Of a DNA stretch of 22,494 nt, positions 1 to 7,931 are shown piece after piece; within the stretch, counting starts at the first letter, position 1, and each line of letters starts with the position of its first letter. Location of the stretch: assembly GCA_002479215.1 (NCBI GenBank), contig DLME01000110.1, positions 6,668 through 29,161 of the forward strand. The letters are read 5' to 3'. A program made the position numbers and the translations under genes. The stretch comes from Syntrophaceae bacterium UBA7544 (GTDB lineage: Bacteria > Desulfobacterota > Syntrophia > Syntrophales > Smithellaceae). The notes beneath the pieces were generated by a model that saw nothing but the letters and a program-made list of their open reading frames with translations, was not told the DNA's origin and searched no databases.

Positions 1-92
1 GTTTCCACAGCTAAAGAAGTTTCTGAAATATATGTGAAAACCCAAAGAATAATTATGAGAAGAAGAAAAATTTTGGATAAATACTTTTTCAT
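1..92 (-). CDS. pilQ: Secreted protein N-terminus, presumably PilQ secretin (partial)
   Basis: Only the first 30 codons lie in the window; the gene runs off the left edge. The ATG at 92-90 is preceded by GAGGT at 103-99, ten-odd bases upstream, overlapping the spacer after pilP. The translation begins MKKYLSKIFLLLIIILWVF and continues to about ETSLAVE, a classic signal peptide with a Lys-rich start, a long hydrophobic core and a likely cleavage near LAVE. The gene after pilP in pilMNOPQ operons is the outer-membrane secretin pilQ, so that is the best guess. The identity rests on position and signal peptide only; no secretin or AMIN domain is visible here. Confidence 0.6.
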   Translation of the reverse strand, partial: MKKYLSKIFLLLIIILWVFTYISETSLAVE

Positions 93-105
93 GGTTTTAC
101 CTCTT

Positions 106-627
106 TTATTTGTTGCGCAGTTTTAAAATAATTCTTTTTGCATTTTTTGATACATATTCTTCCACGATAACGCGATCGGCCATGATTTCGATTACTTTAC
201 CATTATGTAAACCAATGTGCGTTCCGGCAAATAAAGGATAGAACTTTTTTGTTGCATCCTCCACAACAGCCACGCGGCGCATTTGATCACCGGCAATTCC
301 CACTACTCTGAATTGTTCGGTTTGAACCCTTTGTAAGGGGAAAATAGAAAAACTTCCTTCTTTTTTCTCATCCATCTTTTTTACAGTAATCTCTACTTCA
401 ATAAAAGGCCGGAAGGGATCTGAATTCAATAAAGGTTTATAGCTATAAGTACTTTCCTGTGTTTGCGCAGCCGGAGCAGGCTGTTGCGTTTGAGGTTGGG
501 TTGCGACAGGTGCTATAGCTGTGGGAGGAATTGCATTTAAAATATTTTTCTCCTCAGCAGCAAAAGCATAAGCCGCAACAATGAAAATACTTATAACAAT
601 GTTGGAAATTATGAGCCTTTTTTTCAT
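106..627 (-). CDS. pilP: Type IV pilus assembly protein PilP
   Basis: 173 residues. PilP is a periplasmic protein that links the inner-membrane PilN/PilO pair to the PilQ secretin in type IV pilus machines. The N-terminus MKKRLIISNIVISIFIVAAYAF is a signal peptide. It is followed by a Pro/Gln/Ala-rich linker (about 35-60) and then a compact domain with the PilP signature DPFRPFIE (about 71-78) and a C-terminal beta-rich part (FRVVGIAGDQMRRVAVVED onward). There is no Cys at the end of the signal sequence, so the lipobox usual for PilP lipoproteins is missing. The start codon overlaps the end of pilO by four bases, so the genes are translationally coupled. Identity rests on signature plus operon position. 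Confidence 0.88.
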   Translation of the reverse strand: MKKRLIISNIVISIFIVAAYAFAAEEKNILNAIPPTAIAPVATQPQTQQPAPAAQTQESTYSYKPLLNSDPFRPFIEVEITVKKMDEKKEGSFSIFPLQRVQTEQFRVVGIAGDQMRRVAVVEDATKKFYPLFAGTHIGLHNGKVIEIMADRVIVEEYVSKNAKRIILKLRNK

Positions 628-1364
628 TTTCTTTTTTCGCCATCTTTTTCTTTTTTATCGACAAACATGTACGTTTTGATCGTACAAGATGCTGTGATAA
701 CATATCCCCGTCCTTTTACATCCTTTCTATCGCCCATGGTAATGTCGGAAATGTTGATAATGCGCGGCAATTTGGCTACTTTTTCAAAAAAGTAAACAAT
801 GTTCTGAAAAGTACCCATTACCGATATTTCCACAGGTATTTCTTCATAAAAAGGTTCAGGTTCTGGTGCGGGAGCTTTCTTACCGCCTGCAGGTTTGGTG
901 GTGTCAGCCGCCGGTTTCTGTTCAACTTGCGTTTGATCGGAAGGCTTAAATAATGACGCAGCTTTTGGCTCTTCGGAGGGTGTTTTTTCAAACGGTTTCA
1001 ATACAGCAGCTTTCGGTTCAAATAATAAAAACTCAATGCCCGCATCTTTACCTGACAGTGCAACAGAATGAAAAAGGCCGGGGATTTCCCGCTGGTCGGG
1101 AAGTTTTTGTAAAGCAACCTTATAATCTTCTTTTAATGCTGCAACATCAGCCATGTACTTATTAAGCTGTAAAGCAATTTTTTCTTTTTCTTTAATTTGC
1201 ACTTGCATTTCTTCTAGGTTTTTATCAAGACGAGTTTTATTTGACAATTCGTCACTGAGAAAAAGAAAGTAGTATAAATAACCAATAACGAGAATAATTA
1301 AAATTATGGCCAATGCCTTAGCCTGAGGAGACATTTTCTTTATGTCATTCAATGTAATGGCCAT
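624..1364 (-). CDS. pilO: Type IV pilus inner-membrane protein PilO
   Basis: 246 residues. PilO pairs with PilN in the inner-membrane alignment complex of the type IV pilus. There is a short cytoplasmic tail, one transmembrane helix at about 16-36, a periplasmic coiled coil at about 38-85, and a two-part ferredoxin-like domain. The domain halves (ending EFLLFEPKA, about 111-119, and resuming PFYEEIPVEISVMGTF, about 171-186) are separated by about 50 residues rich in Pro, Ala, Lys and Glu, which is longer than the usual loop. pilN ends three bases upstream of the start, and pilP overlaps the stop. Family assignment is supported by topology and by the E-x-P-V-x-I-x-x-x-G-x-F motif. Confidence 0.9.
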   Translation of the reverse strand: MAITLNDIKKMSPQAKALAIILIILVIGYLYYFLFLSDELSNKTRLDKNLEEMQVQIKEKEKIALQLNKYMADVAALKEDYKVALQKLPDQREIPGLFHSVALSGKDAGIEFLLFEPKAAVLKPFEKTPSEEPKAASLFKPSDQTQVEQKPAADTTKPAGGKKAPAPEPEPFYEEIPVEISVMGTFQNIVYFFEKVAKLPRIINISDITMGDRKDVKGRGYVITASCTIKTYMFVDKKEKDGEKRK

Positions 1365-1367
1365 ATG

Positions 1368-1916
1368 CTAGAATCCCTTATTCATGACACATGAAAAATT
1401 AAACTGCTGGAGGGTAATGCCGGAAACCTCCGTCTTTTTTGAAGATATCAAATCCACCGATTTTATCGGATCAAATTTTTCAATAGTTTTCATAAAATCG
1501 GCTACGGCTATATTGTCCCTGCCCGTTCCTTCAATTGTTAGATTGTTGCCTTTTTGGGTTACTTTGACCAGCCAAATGTTTTTTAATGGAACCAGCGTAG
1601 CCAGGTCGTCCAGGGTCTTTACGGGAGCTAAACGATTTTCCTCTAATGTTTTAATTACACCTAGTTTCTGTTCCAAATCTCTTTTATCGTTTTTGAATCT
1701 TTCCAGGTCGCCTATTTTTTTATTCAAATCGACAAGAGTGGCTTTCGAGTTTTTTTCCTGGGCCTCCAAGTCGCTAATTAAAGAGTTCATCCAAAGTTGC
1801 AGCCAAAGAAGACAAAGAATAAATACAACAAACGAACCTATAATAATAGATACTTGCCGGACAAGATTTTCCTTCTTTTCCTTTTCGTGGTAAGGTAACA
1901 GATTGATTTTAATCAT
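1368..1916 (-). CDS. pilN: Type IV pilus inner-membrane protein PilN
   Basis: 182 residues. PilN is the inner-membrane partner of PilO; its short cytoplasmic tail binds PilM. The N-terminus MIKINLLPYHEKEKKE carries the conserved INLLP motif that docks in PilM. A transmembrane helix (about 22-42), a coiled coil (about 45-85) and a periplasmic ferredoxin-like domain follow (LKNIWLVKVTQKGNNLTIEG, then a segment ending FNFSCVM). The ATG overlaps the pilM stop by four bases (ATGA arrangement), placing it in the same operon. Length is normal for the family. Confidence 0.93.
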   Translation of the reverse strand: MIKINLLPYHEKEKKENLVRQVSIIIGSFVVFILCLLWLQLWMNSLISDLEAQEKNSKATLVDLNKKIGDLERFKNDKRDLEQKLGVIKTLEENRLAPVKTLDDLATLVPLKNIWLVKVTQKGNNLTIEGTGRDNIAVADFMKTIEKFDPIKSVDLISSKKTEVSGITLQQFNFSCVMNKGF

Positions 1917-2992
1917 TTGTCGCCTATTGTCCTCAAGCCCAATCCTACAGCAACTGCCGCAATTGGTTTAATGTTTTCTAATGTTTTGGAATCAATATTT
2001 CTTTTGTTATGGCCAACTTTTAAAAACGGATTGATCAACTCCGTGTCGACATTCAACTTTTGCGATAAATGTGCCGTCAATCCGAGAATTCTGGCCGATC
2101 CGCCGGAAAGAAAGACACACTTAATGTATTCGCCGCCAAAAGTTGAACGAAAGTAATCAATAGATCTTTCAATTTCGGAACAAATGGGTTCGGCAAAATC
2201 CAGGATACTGTTTCTCAAATCCAAAACCTCTTGTTCATTGCCGGGAAGGCCTTCAACTTTTATTTTTTCCGCTTCCTCAAAAGTTACGCCGTATTTTTCC
2301 TGTAAGCCTTCGGTAATGGAGTTACCGCCCAGAGTGAAATCTCTTGTGAAGATCGACATGCCGCCTTTGACCACATTAATATTGGTAAGACTTGCGCCGA
2401 TACGAACAATAACAACAATTTCATTATCTTCGAATTCATAATTGGCCTCATACATAGTTTCCAAAGCAAAAGAATCCACATCCATGATTGCAACGTTGAG
2501 ACCAGCCGCCGTAACTGCGTCCAGATAATTATTAACCATATCTTTTTTGGCGGCCACGATAATAACGTCCATTTGATTGGGATTATATTCATTATCACCT
2601 AAAATCTGGAAATCGTAATTAACATCATCCATATTGTCGAAGGGCAAGTATTTGCCTGCTTCATCACGGATTAAATCACGCAATTCTGTTTCATCCATTT
2701 GGGCAAATGTTACCTTCTTTACGATGACGGAATTTCCGGAAAGAGAAATGACTATCCCTTTCCCTCTGCAACCTGAATTCCAGAAGAGTTCCTTGATTTT
2801 CAAGGAGAGCGCCTTGGAATCGCTTAAAACACCTTCAATGATTATGCCTTTAGGCAACGGCAGCTGTAAGAAGCGATTAAGTACATAACCATTAGACGTG
2901 CTAAGGACTTCGGCCAATTTTAAAGAACTTGAACCGATATCCAAACCAACCAGCTTCTTAGGTCTCGAAAAAATTCCTTTTGATTCTAACAT
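1913..2992 (-). CDS. pilM: Type IV pilus actin-like ATPase PilM
   Basis: 359 residues. PilM is a cytoplasmic FtsA/actin-fold protein that binds nucleotide and the PilN tail, anchoring the pilus alignment complex. The first phosphate-binding motif is VGLDIGSSSLKLAEV (about 15-29). The second phosphate loop is VVIVRIGASLTNINV (mid-protein), and the adenosine motif is FLSGGSARILGL (about 294-305). A purine-rich ribosome site (GGTGG) lies 7-12 bases before the ATG at 2992. The upstream FtsB-like gene ends 30 bases before, so this is probably an internal operon gene. Length and motifs are typical. Confidence 0.95.
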   Translation of the reverse strand: MLESKGIFSRPKKLVGLDIGSSSLKLAEVLSTSNGYVLNRFLQLPLPKGIIIEGVLSDSKALSLKIKELFWNSGCRGKGIVISLSGNSVIVKKVTFAQMDETELRDLIRDEAGKYLPFDNMDDVNYDFQILGDNEYNPNQMDVIIVAAKKDMVNNYLDAVTAAGLNVAIMDVDSFALETMYEANYEFEDNEIVVIVRIGASLTNINVVKGGMSIFTRDFTLGGNSITEGLQEKYGVTFEEAEKIKVEGLPGNEQEVLDLRNSILDFAEPICSEIERSIDYFRSTFGGEYIKCVFLSGGSARILGLTAHLSQKLNVDTELINPFLKVGHNKRNIDSKTLENIKPIAAVAVGLGLRTIGDK

Positions 2993-3022
2993 TGAAAAAC
3001 CACCACATTGTTTTTAACTAAA

Positions 3023-3289
3023 TTATTTTACCAATCGATAAACAATGTCTCCTTCTTTAACCATACCCAATTCGTTGCGAGCCAATGCTTCAATATAGGT
3101 CAAGTCGTTACGCGATAAAAGAATTTTCCTTTTTAAGTCGTTGTTTTCTGTTGTTATTTCATTGCTTTGCGACTTCAACTCAGCTAACCGCTTGCTTACT
3201 AAGTAATTATCAACAAGCCCTCTATTGCCGAACGTAATCAAAAGAGCCATTAGCAGCAAAAAGACAACCAGATACCTGCCTATCTTCAT
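3023..3289 (-). CDS. FtsB/DivIC-like septum formation initiator
   Basis: 88 residues when started at the ATG at 3289; a more upstream ATG at 3310 would add seven residues. I prefer 3289 because GGGAGGG lies just upstream of it, while nothing like a ribosome site precedes 3310. The protein has a short basic start, one transmembrane helix (about 5-22, YLVVFLLLMALLITFGNRG), a coiled coil (about 30-60) and the FtsB/DivIC ending ARNELGMVKEGDIVYRL. Members bridge FtsL and FtsQ in the divisome. It sits between a small XRE gene and pilM, so division and pilus genes may be co-transcribed. Whether it is the main FtsB or a paralogue cannot be told from this window. Confidence 0.85.
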   Translation of the reverse strand: MKIGRYLVVFLLLMALLITFGNRGLVDNYLVSKRLAELKSQSNEITTENNDLKRKILLSRNDLTYIEALARNELGMVKEGDIVYRLVK

Positions 3290-3350
3290 TTGGAAATAAC
3301 CCTCCCGCATTCAAAACGGCAGAAATTAATCTTATGTACCAATTGCCTTT

Positions 3351-3548
3351 TCAAGGAAACACTTCTTCGTAAGGTTTCTGCAACGCCTTGGCCACTTTCA
3401 ATTCCGAATTCTTCCTTGTTGACAATCCTTTTTCCATCTTGGCAATTGTCTGGGGGGCCAATTCGGCTTTCCTTGCCAATTCAGCTACGCTTAATGGAAC
3501 TGTCTCGCGCAATTTTTTTACTCGATTTTTCTTAATATTATCTATCAT
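3351..3548 (-). CDS. Small XRE-family HTH regulator
   Basis: 65 residues, essentially one Cro/C1-type helix-turn-helix. The helix pair is about residues 18-41 (SVAELARKAELAPQTIAKME), followed by a KGLSTRKN turn and a last helix (ELKVAKALQKPYEEVF). There is no extra sensor domain. GAGGTGA lies 11 bases before the ATG. It is the first gene after a 249-base AT-rich intergenic region, and the FtsB-like gene follows 61 bases downstream, so it probably heads the ftsB-pilMNOPQ transcript. By analogy with small XRE proteins it may bind its own promoter region, where a large A/T palindrome sits (3620-3661). That link is inference. Confidence 0.85.
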   Translation of the reverse strand: MIDNIKKNRVKKLRETVPLSVAELARKAELAPQTIAKMEKGLSTRKNSELKVAKALQKPYEEVFP

Positions 3549-3797
3549 AGATTAAAGCGTCACCTCATCTGATTACTAAAAAACACTAACTTTAAAGAAA
3601 AGTCAAGCAAAATATTTAATATTGATTAAAATTAATTAATGTTAATTAATTTTAATCAATAGAATAAATAATTCTCAATAATTAGAAATAATTAGTATTT
3701 CTTCCGCGTATTATTTACTTCCAGGGGCAAAGGAAAGTGCAATTAAGCGTAATGCTGGAAATTATTATGAGTTAAACAAAGTAAAAACTTTGACAAA
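3549..3797 (-). promoter_or_regulatory. AT-rich intergenic region upstream of XRE-ftsB-pil operon
   Basis: 249 bases with no gene. It should hold the end of the DUF39 transcript and the promoter of the xre gene. A short hairpin CAAAGT/ACTTTG (3777-3782, 3787-3792) followed by only three Ts on the minus strand could be a weak terminator. A TTGACT box (3601-3606 on the minus strand) is a candidate -35, but no good -10 lies at ideal spacing. The large A/T palindrome is listed separately. Confidence 0.45.
3620..3661. repeat. Perfect 20-bp A/T inverted repeat
   Basis: Two 20-base arms (3620-3639 and 3642-3661) are exact reverse complements around a 2-base centre (TG). The arms are almost purely A/T with a TTAATTAA-type core, and only one C or G occurs per arm. 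It lies about 14 bases upstream of the candidate -35 of the xre-ftsB-pil operon. It could be an operator, an UP-like element, a binding site for nucleoid proteins, or a weak transcript-end hairpin. The sequence alone does not decide. Confidence 0.8.
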
Positions 3798-4973
3798 TTA
3801 AATTTTTACAGAAGGTAAAATTTGTTGGGATTCACCCAATATAAATTTGCCTCCTTCGATCCATTCCTTCAATATATTAGCAATTTGCCTTGCTTTGTAA
3901 TAACTGGATAAAGGTGCAGTAATAACTTTTTTATCGTCGATGACTATGGTTCCGCTGCGCAAATCTTTGTAACTGACTTCCGCTAAAGGTTTGGCCACAC
4001 CTTTAGGGTAATCCATGCTGTAATCATAAATTTGGGTATAAATGTCCTCATCTTTGACTGCTGTAAAGCGCGCCATTTCTTCGTCCAAAACGGGTATAGG
4101 AATCCCTATCCCTACGAACAAGGAAACTCCATAACCTAAAATACTGGCTCCAGCCAGCCATTCCGGAATCATCTCTTTCAGGTTACCCACAACGGCAATT
4201 GTACCCGCTCCCTGTTTAGGAACGCCTTTGTCTGTCCGAGGTGCATGGGGATTATGTTGGGTGCCGGGCCAAGCGACAAATCCCTGTGCCCCGCCTAAGA
4301 AAATCCGTGTACCAACACCGATTGTCCGGTAATAAGGATCATTGAATAAAGGACTCAATTGTCCGGATGTGGCATAAGCGGCATTGGCCATCCGAGGACG
4401 AAGCATGCCCATGTATGTATAAATGGTTGTGTCGGATAAATTAACGGCACAATTGTAATTTTGATAAGCATTGCGCGGATTAAAAAGAATTGCATCCTGT
4501 AAATCATTTATCGTGATGTTTCTTTCGTATTTCCTTGCTGGATAACAATCAGTTCCATAACCTTCGGCGCGCAGTTTAACAACATTTCCGGCGACGAAAT
4601 CTTCAATTACATGACCGCCGCCGTAATTGAATTCACCGGGATAAACGCTGTTAAGTGGATCCCCTTCCACAACTTCGGTTGCACCTATGTAACAATCCAC
4701 GGCGGCAATCCCGCCATAGGCGGGTACCTCGTTTAACCAAACCTTAGATGCTCGAATACGAGGAGAAGTATGACCGAAATTAAGAAAAGCTCCCGAAGAA
4801 CACATCGGACTGAAAGTTCCGGTAGTAACAACGTCAATTTTACGGGCTGCTTCAACTTCGCCGTGTCTTTCCACAATATCAATCATTTCTTCTGCTGTTA
4901 CTACGACAGCACGCCCATCTTTGATTTTTTCGTTAATTTCCTGAAATGTTTTTTTGACTTTGAATTTTTTCAT
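3798..4973 (-). CDS. DUF39 homocysteine biosynthesis family protein
   Basis: 391 residues from the ATG at 4973; a TTG two codons upstream (4979) is possible, but no convincing ribosome site favours it. The protein belongs to the DUF39/HcyBio family. The methanogen member MA1821, with a NIL-ferredoxin partner MA1822, was shown to help make homocysteine from aspartate semialdehyde and sulfide. Visible hallmarks, numbered from the TTG, are TTGTFSPMCSSGAFLNFGHT (Cys60), VDCYIGATE (Cys96), FNYGGGHVIEDFVAG, YGTDCYPARK (Cys145) and GTRIFLGGAQGFVAWPGTQH. Cys60 and Cys145 are the likely counterparts of the reactive cysteines. There is no C-terminal CBS or ferredoxin domain, and no NIL-ferredoxin gene next door. 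The gene follows dut after about 100 bases. Confidence 0.9.
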   Translation of the reverse strand: MKKFKVKKTFQEINEKIKDGRAVVVTAEEMIDIVERHGEVEAARKIDVVTTGTFSPMCSSGAFLNFGHTSPRIRASKVWLNEVPAYGGIAAVDCYIGATEVVEGDPLNSVYPGEFNYGGGHVIEDFVAGNVVKLRAEGYGTDCYPARKYERNITINDLQDAILFNPRNAYQNYNCAVNLSDTTIYTYMGMLRPRMANAAYATSGQLSPLFNDPYYRTIGVGTRIFLGGAQGFVAWPGTQHNPHAPRTDKGVPKQGAGTIAVVGNLKEMIPEWLAGASILGYGVSLFVGIGIPIPVLDEEMARFTAVKDEDIYTQIYDYSMDYPKGVAKPLAEVSYKDLRSGTIVIDDKKVITAPLSSYYKARQIANILKEWIEGGKFILGESQQILPSVKI

Positions 4974-5079
4974 GCTCAAACTTTTTCTTATCCAGGATAT
5001 AGTTACATCATTTTCTTATCATTATTTAAAGCCAATTGCAAAATCAAAGGCAGTTTTATGCATACGGCCAAGCTTAATT

Positions 5080-5523
5080 TCAGGTATGGCCAAATCCGCC
5101 GCTTCCTCTGGACGTATTGGTTAGTTCGGCGGTTTCGACCCAATCTAAGCGGCAAATTTTCTGTATGATCATCTGCGCTAAGCGCATACCTCTTTTAACG
5201 ATAAAAGGCTCTTCTCCAAGATTGATGACAATCAAGGCAATTTCTCCGCGATAATCAGCATCAATTGTTCCCGGCGAATTGAGCAATGTTATTCCCTGAT
5301 TTATCGCCAGTCCGCTACGCGGTCTTATTTGCGCTTCATAACCTTCGGGCAAGGCTATCTTAATGCCCGTGGGTATTTTTTTCCGCTGACCGGGCAGAAT
5401 AATCTCTTCTTCGATCACAGCTGCAAATATATCCATTCCGGCAGCCTGGTTAGTCATGTATCGAGGCAAAGGGATATCGTCATTACCGCTTATTTTTTGT
5501 ATCAACGCCTCTATTTTTTTCAT
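5080..5523 (-). CDS. dut: dUTP diphosphatase (dUTPase)
   Basis: 147 residues. It hydrolyses dUTP to dUMP and pyrophosphate, keeping uracil out of DNA and feeding thymidylate synthesis; it is an active homotrimer. All five trimeric dUTPase motifs are present: AAGMDIFAA (27-35), RPRSGLA (67-73), the nucleotide-binding loop [14 protein letters not shown] (82-95) with catalytic Asp90, RGMRLAQM (111-118) and the P-loop-like tail RGSGGFGHT (139-147). The tail ends in His-Thr rather than the more common Ser-Thr-Gly. AGGAAA precedes the ATG at 5523. Downstream of pnp but separated from it by a 155-base region with a strong hairpin, so it may have its own promoter. Confidence 0.97.
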   Translation of the reverse strand: MKKIEALIQKISGNDDIPLPRYMTNQAAGMDIFAAVIEEEIILPGQRKKIPTGIKIALPEGYEAQIRPRSGLAINQGITLLNSPGTIDADYRGEIALIVINLGEEPFIVKRGMRLAQMIIQKICRLDWVETAELTNTSRGSGGFGHT

Positions 5524-5600
5524 AGTGTTTCCTGATCAAAAATATTTATCAGCTCACTTGAAAATAAAGTTAGCAGCATATAGACATTTGTTTTTACGGT

Positions 5601-5650
5601 AACAGCCGTTTTGTAATAAACTAGTTATAATTACAAAACGGCTGTTTTTT
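5601..5650. terminator. 17-bp hairpin between pnp and dut
   Basis: Arms 5601-5617 and 5630-5646 are perfect reverse complements with a 12-base loop. Six Ts (5645-5650) follow on the plus strand, the layout of a Rho-independent terminator read left to right. The genes here run right to left. On the minus strand the stem follows the pnp stop by 32 bases but ends in TTACCG without a T-run. It may act as a 3' stability hairpin for pnp mRNA or a non-canonical terminator. Confidence 0.55.
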
Positions 5651-5678
5651 GAAAGGTTGCCATGAATCTTGATTCAAC

Positions 5679-7799
5679 TTATTTTACTTGTGCCCCTAAT
5701 GCTTCTTTTCGGCTAAGTCGTATCTTGCCCTGCTTATCTATTTCCAGAACTTTCACCATTACTTCATCGCCTTCTTTCAAAACGTCGGTAACTTTATTTA
5801 TTCTTTCTTTGGCGATTTGAGATATATGCAGCAGGCCTTCAGTTCCTGGTAAAATTTCGACAAAAGCTCCAAAATCAACTATTTTCTTTACTGTACCGTT
5901 ATAAATTTTTCCGACTTCAGCTTCCTCCGTCAGCCATTTGACCATGGCTACAGCACGGGCTGCCGCTTCGGCATCGCTGGAGGCAATTGTTACCGTGCCG
6001 TCATCTTCAACGTCAATAGTAACACCAGTTTCACTTATTATCTGCCGGATATTCTTGCCGCCTGACCCAATAACAGAGCGCACCTGGTCTTCCTTAACTT
6101 TGATGGTCGTAATACGCGGTGCATAAATAGAAATATCCGAACGCGGCGCGGCTATCGTTTGGCGTAATTTGTTGATTATGAAGATTCTTCCTTCCTTTGC
6201 TTGTTCCAGAGCGGCTCGCAAAATATCTTCGGTCAGGCCGTCAATTTTAATATCCATTTGCATGGCTGTGACGCCTTTTTCGGTTCCGCAGACTTTAAAA
6301 TCCATATCTCCGGCATGGTCCTCGTCACCAAGAATATCCGATAAAACAACAACTTTGTTTCCCTCTTTCAAAAGACCCATGGCGATGCCAGCGACAATGT
6401 TTTTGACCGGTACGCCTGCATCCATTAAAGAAAGAATGCCGCCGCAAACTGTTGCCATCGAAGATGAACCGTTGGAAGAAAGAATCTCGGAAACTATCCT
6501 GATAGTGTAGGGGAATTCTTCCGGCGAGGGTAAAACAGGCACCAGTGATTTTCGCGCTAACGCTCCGTGTCCAATTTCTCTTCTCCCGGGGCTGCGTAAA
6601 GGCTTGGCTTCGCCGACGCAATAGGGTGGGAAATTATAATGAAGCATGAAGGATCTCAGCTCTTCGCCGCTTATATAATCCATGCGCTGTTCGTCGGAAG
6701 ATGTTCCCAAAGTAAGGGCTACCAACGCTTGTGTCTCTCCGCGGTTGAATAATGCCGAACCGTGAGCGCGTGGCAGCACCCCCACTTCAGCGCTAATCGG
6801 GCGAATGTCAGTAGAAGACCTGCCATCAATTCTTTTTTTCTCGTTTATAATCATTTCGCGCAGTATGCGCCGCTCTAATTCTTCAATAATGCCATCTACT
6901 TTGGCGCACAAAACGTCATCATCGCCGCCGATGTTTTTCTTTGCCCTTTTTCTCACTTCGTCAAGTTTGCCGTAACGCTCCAGTTTCCGCGGCATATTGT
7001 AGGCTTCCTTGAGGCCTTCCATGGCCTCGGCGCTTACGCTGGAGATTAATTTTTCATCGGCTTTCACTGCCTCGATAGGCCTTTTTTCTTTGCCGACTGC
7101 TTGGCGAACCTTATCCTGCAGATCGATTGCCGGACGAATTGCTTCCAACCCGAATTTTATGGCATTAATTATTACGCTTTCTTCAACCTCTTTGGCATCA
7201 CCTTCCATCATGACCAGTTCAACATCATAAGGCCTGCCCGATTTACCGGGCGTTACTTTTCTGCCTACCAGAAAAATGTTGAATTCACTTTCCTGCATTT
7301 TTTCCGCTGAAGCATTGCAGGTTAACTCCCCGTTCATTCTTCCCACACGCACACCGGCTATCGGTCCTTTAAAAGGTATATTCGATATTTCCAAGGCGGC
7401 CGAAGCCCCAATCATGGCCGTAACATCAGAGTCGTTTTCTTTATCCACGGAAAGCACAGTCGCTACTAATTGCGTTTCAAAAAAATATCCTTTGGGAAAT
7501 AAAGGACGAATTGATCTATCAATTATGCGGGATGTTAAAATTTCTTTTTCATTGGGACGTCCTTCTCTTTTAAAGAAACCGCCCGGAATTTTTCCGGCGG
7601 CAAAAGTCATTTCCTGATAGTCCACAGTCAAGGGCAGAAAATCGACTCCCTCCCTTGCCCCCTTTAAAGAAACCGCCGTTACCAAAACGACTGTGTCGCC
7701 GTAATAAACCAATATTGAGCCATCAGCCTGACCGGCAACGTAATTAGTTTTTAGAGAAACATTACGCCCGGCAAAATCAGCACTAAATATATTACTCAT
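5679..7799 (-). CDS. pnp: Polyribonucleotide nucleotidyltransferase (PNPase)
   Basis: 706 residues, full length. It is a phosphorolytic 3'-5' exoribonuclease and a core enzyme of RNA turnover, a ring-shaped trimer. Domains in order: RNase PH-like 1 (about 10-210), helical linker (about 240-320), catalytic RNase PH-like 2 (about 325-545), KH (about 555-615, with VIGSGGKNIRQI) and S1 (about 620-690, with GAFVEILPGTEGLLHISQI). Key residues are FFKREGRPNEKE (75-86), the Ser triplet SSNGSSSMAT (441-450) and GDEDHAGDMD (491-500), whose Asp492 and Asp498 match the catalytic Asp pair. GGTGGAGG precedes the ATG. In the 132-base rpsO-pnp spacer, CCGATT/AATCGG (7864-7869, 7897-7902) could form a processing hairpin; weak. 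Confidence 0.98.
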   Translation of the reverse strand: MSNIFSADFAGRNVSLKTNYVAGQADGSILVYYGDTVVLVTAVSLKGAREGVDFLPLTVDYQEMTFAAGKIPGGFFKREGRPNEKEILTSRIIDRSIRPLFPKGYFFETQLVATVLSVDKENDSDVTAMIGASAALEISNIPFKGPIAGVRVGRMNGELTCNASAEKMQESEFNIFLVGRKVTPGKSGRPYDVELVMMEGDAKEVEESVIINAIKFGLEAIRPAIDLQDKVRQAVGKEKRPIEAVKADEKLISSVSAEAMEGLKEAYNMPRKLERYGKLDEVRKRAKKNIGGDDDVLCAKVDGIIEELERRILREMIINEKKRIDGRSSTDIRPISAEVGVLPRAHGSALFNRGETQALVALTLGTSSDEQRMDYISGEELRSFMLHYNFPPYCVGEAKPLRSPGRREIGHGALARKSLVPVLPSPEEFPYTIRIVSEILSSNGSSSMATVCGGILSLMDAGVPVKNIVAGIAMGLLKEGNKVVVLSDILGDEDHAGDMDFKVCGTEKGVTAMQMDIKIDGLTEDILRAALEQAKEGRIFIINKLRQTIAAPRSDISIYAPRITTIKVKEDQVRSVIGSGGKNIRQIISETGVTIDVEDDGTVTIASSDAEAAARAVAMVKWLTEEAEVGKIYNGTVKKIVDFGAFVEILPGTEGLLHISQIAKERINKVTDVLKEGDEVMVKVLEIDKQGKIRLSRKEALGAQVK

Positions 7800-7931
7800 T
7801 CATTTTTCCTCCACCTTATTCCTAAAAAACCCAAAACAGGAAGCTCGAGAGCGATAGCAATAACCGATTCACGCTTACTCACAAATTCACACGGGAAATC
7901 GGACAAGCTGTTACCTTTCGATCTCGCGCTT

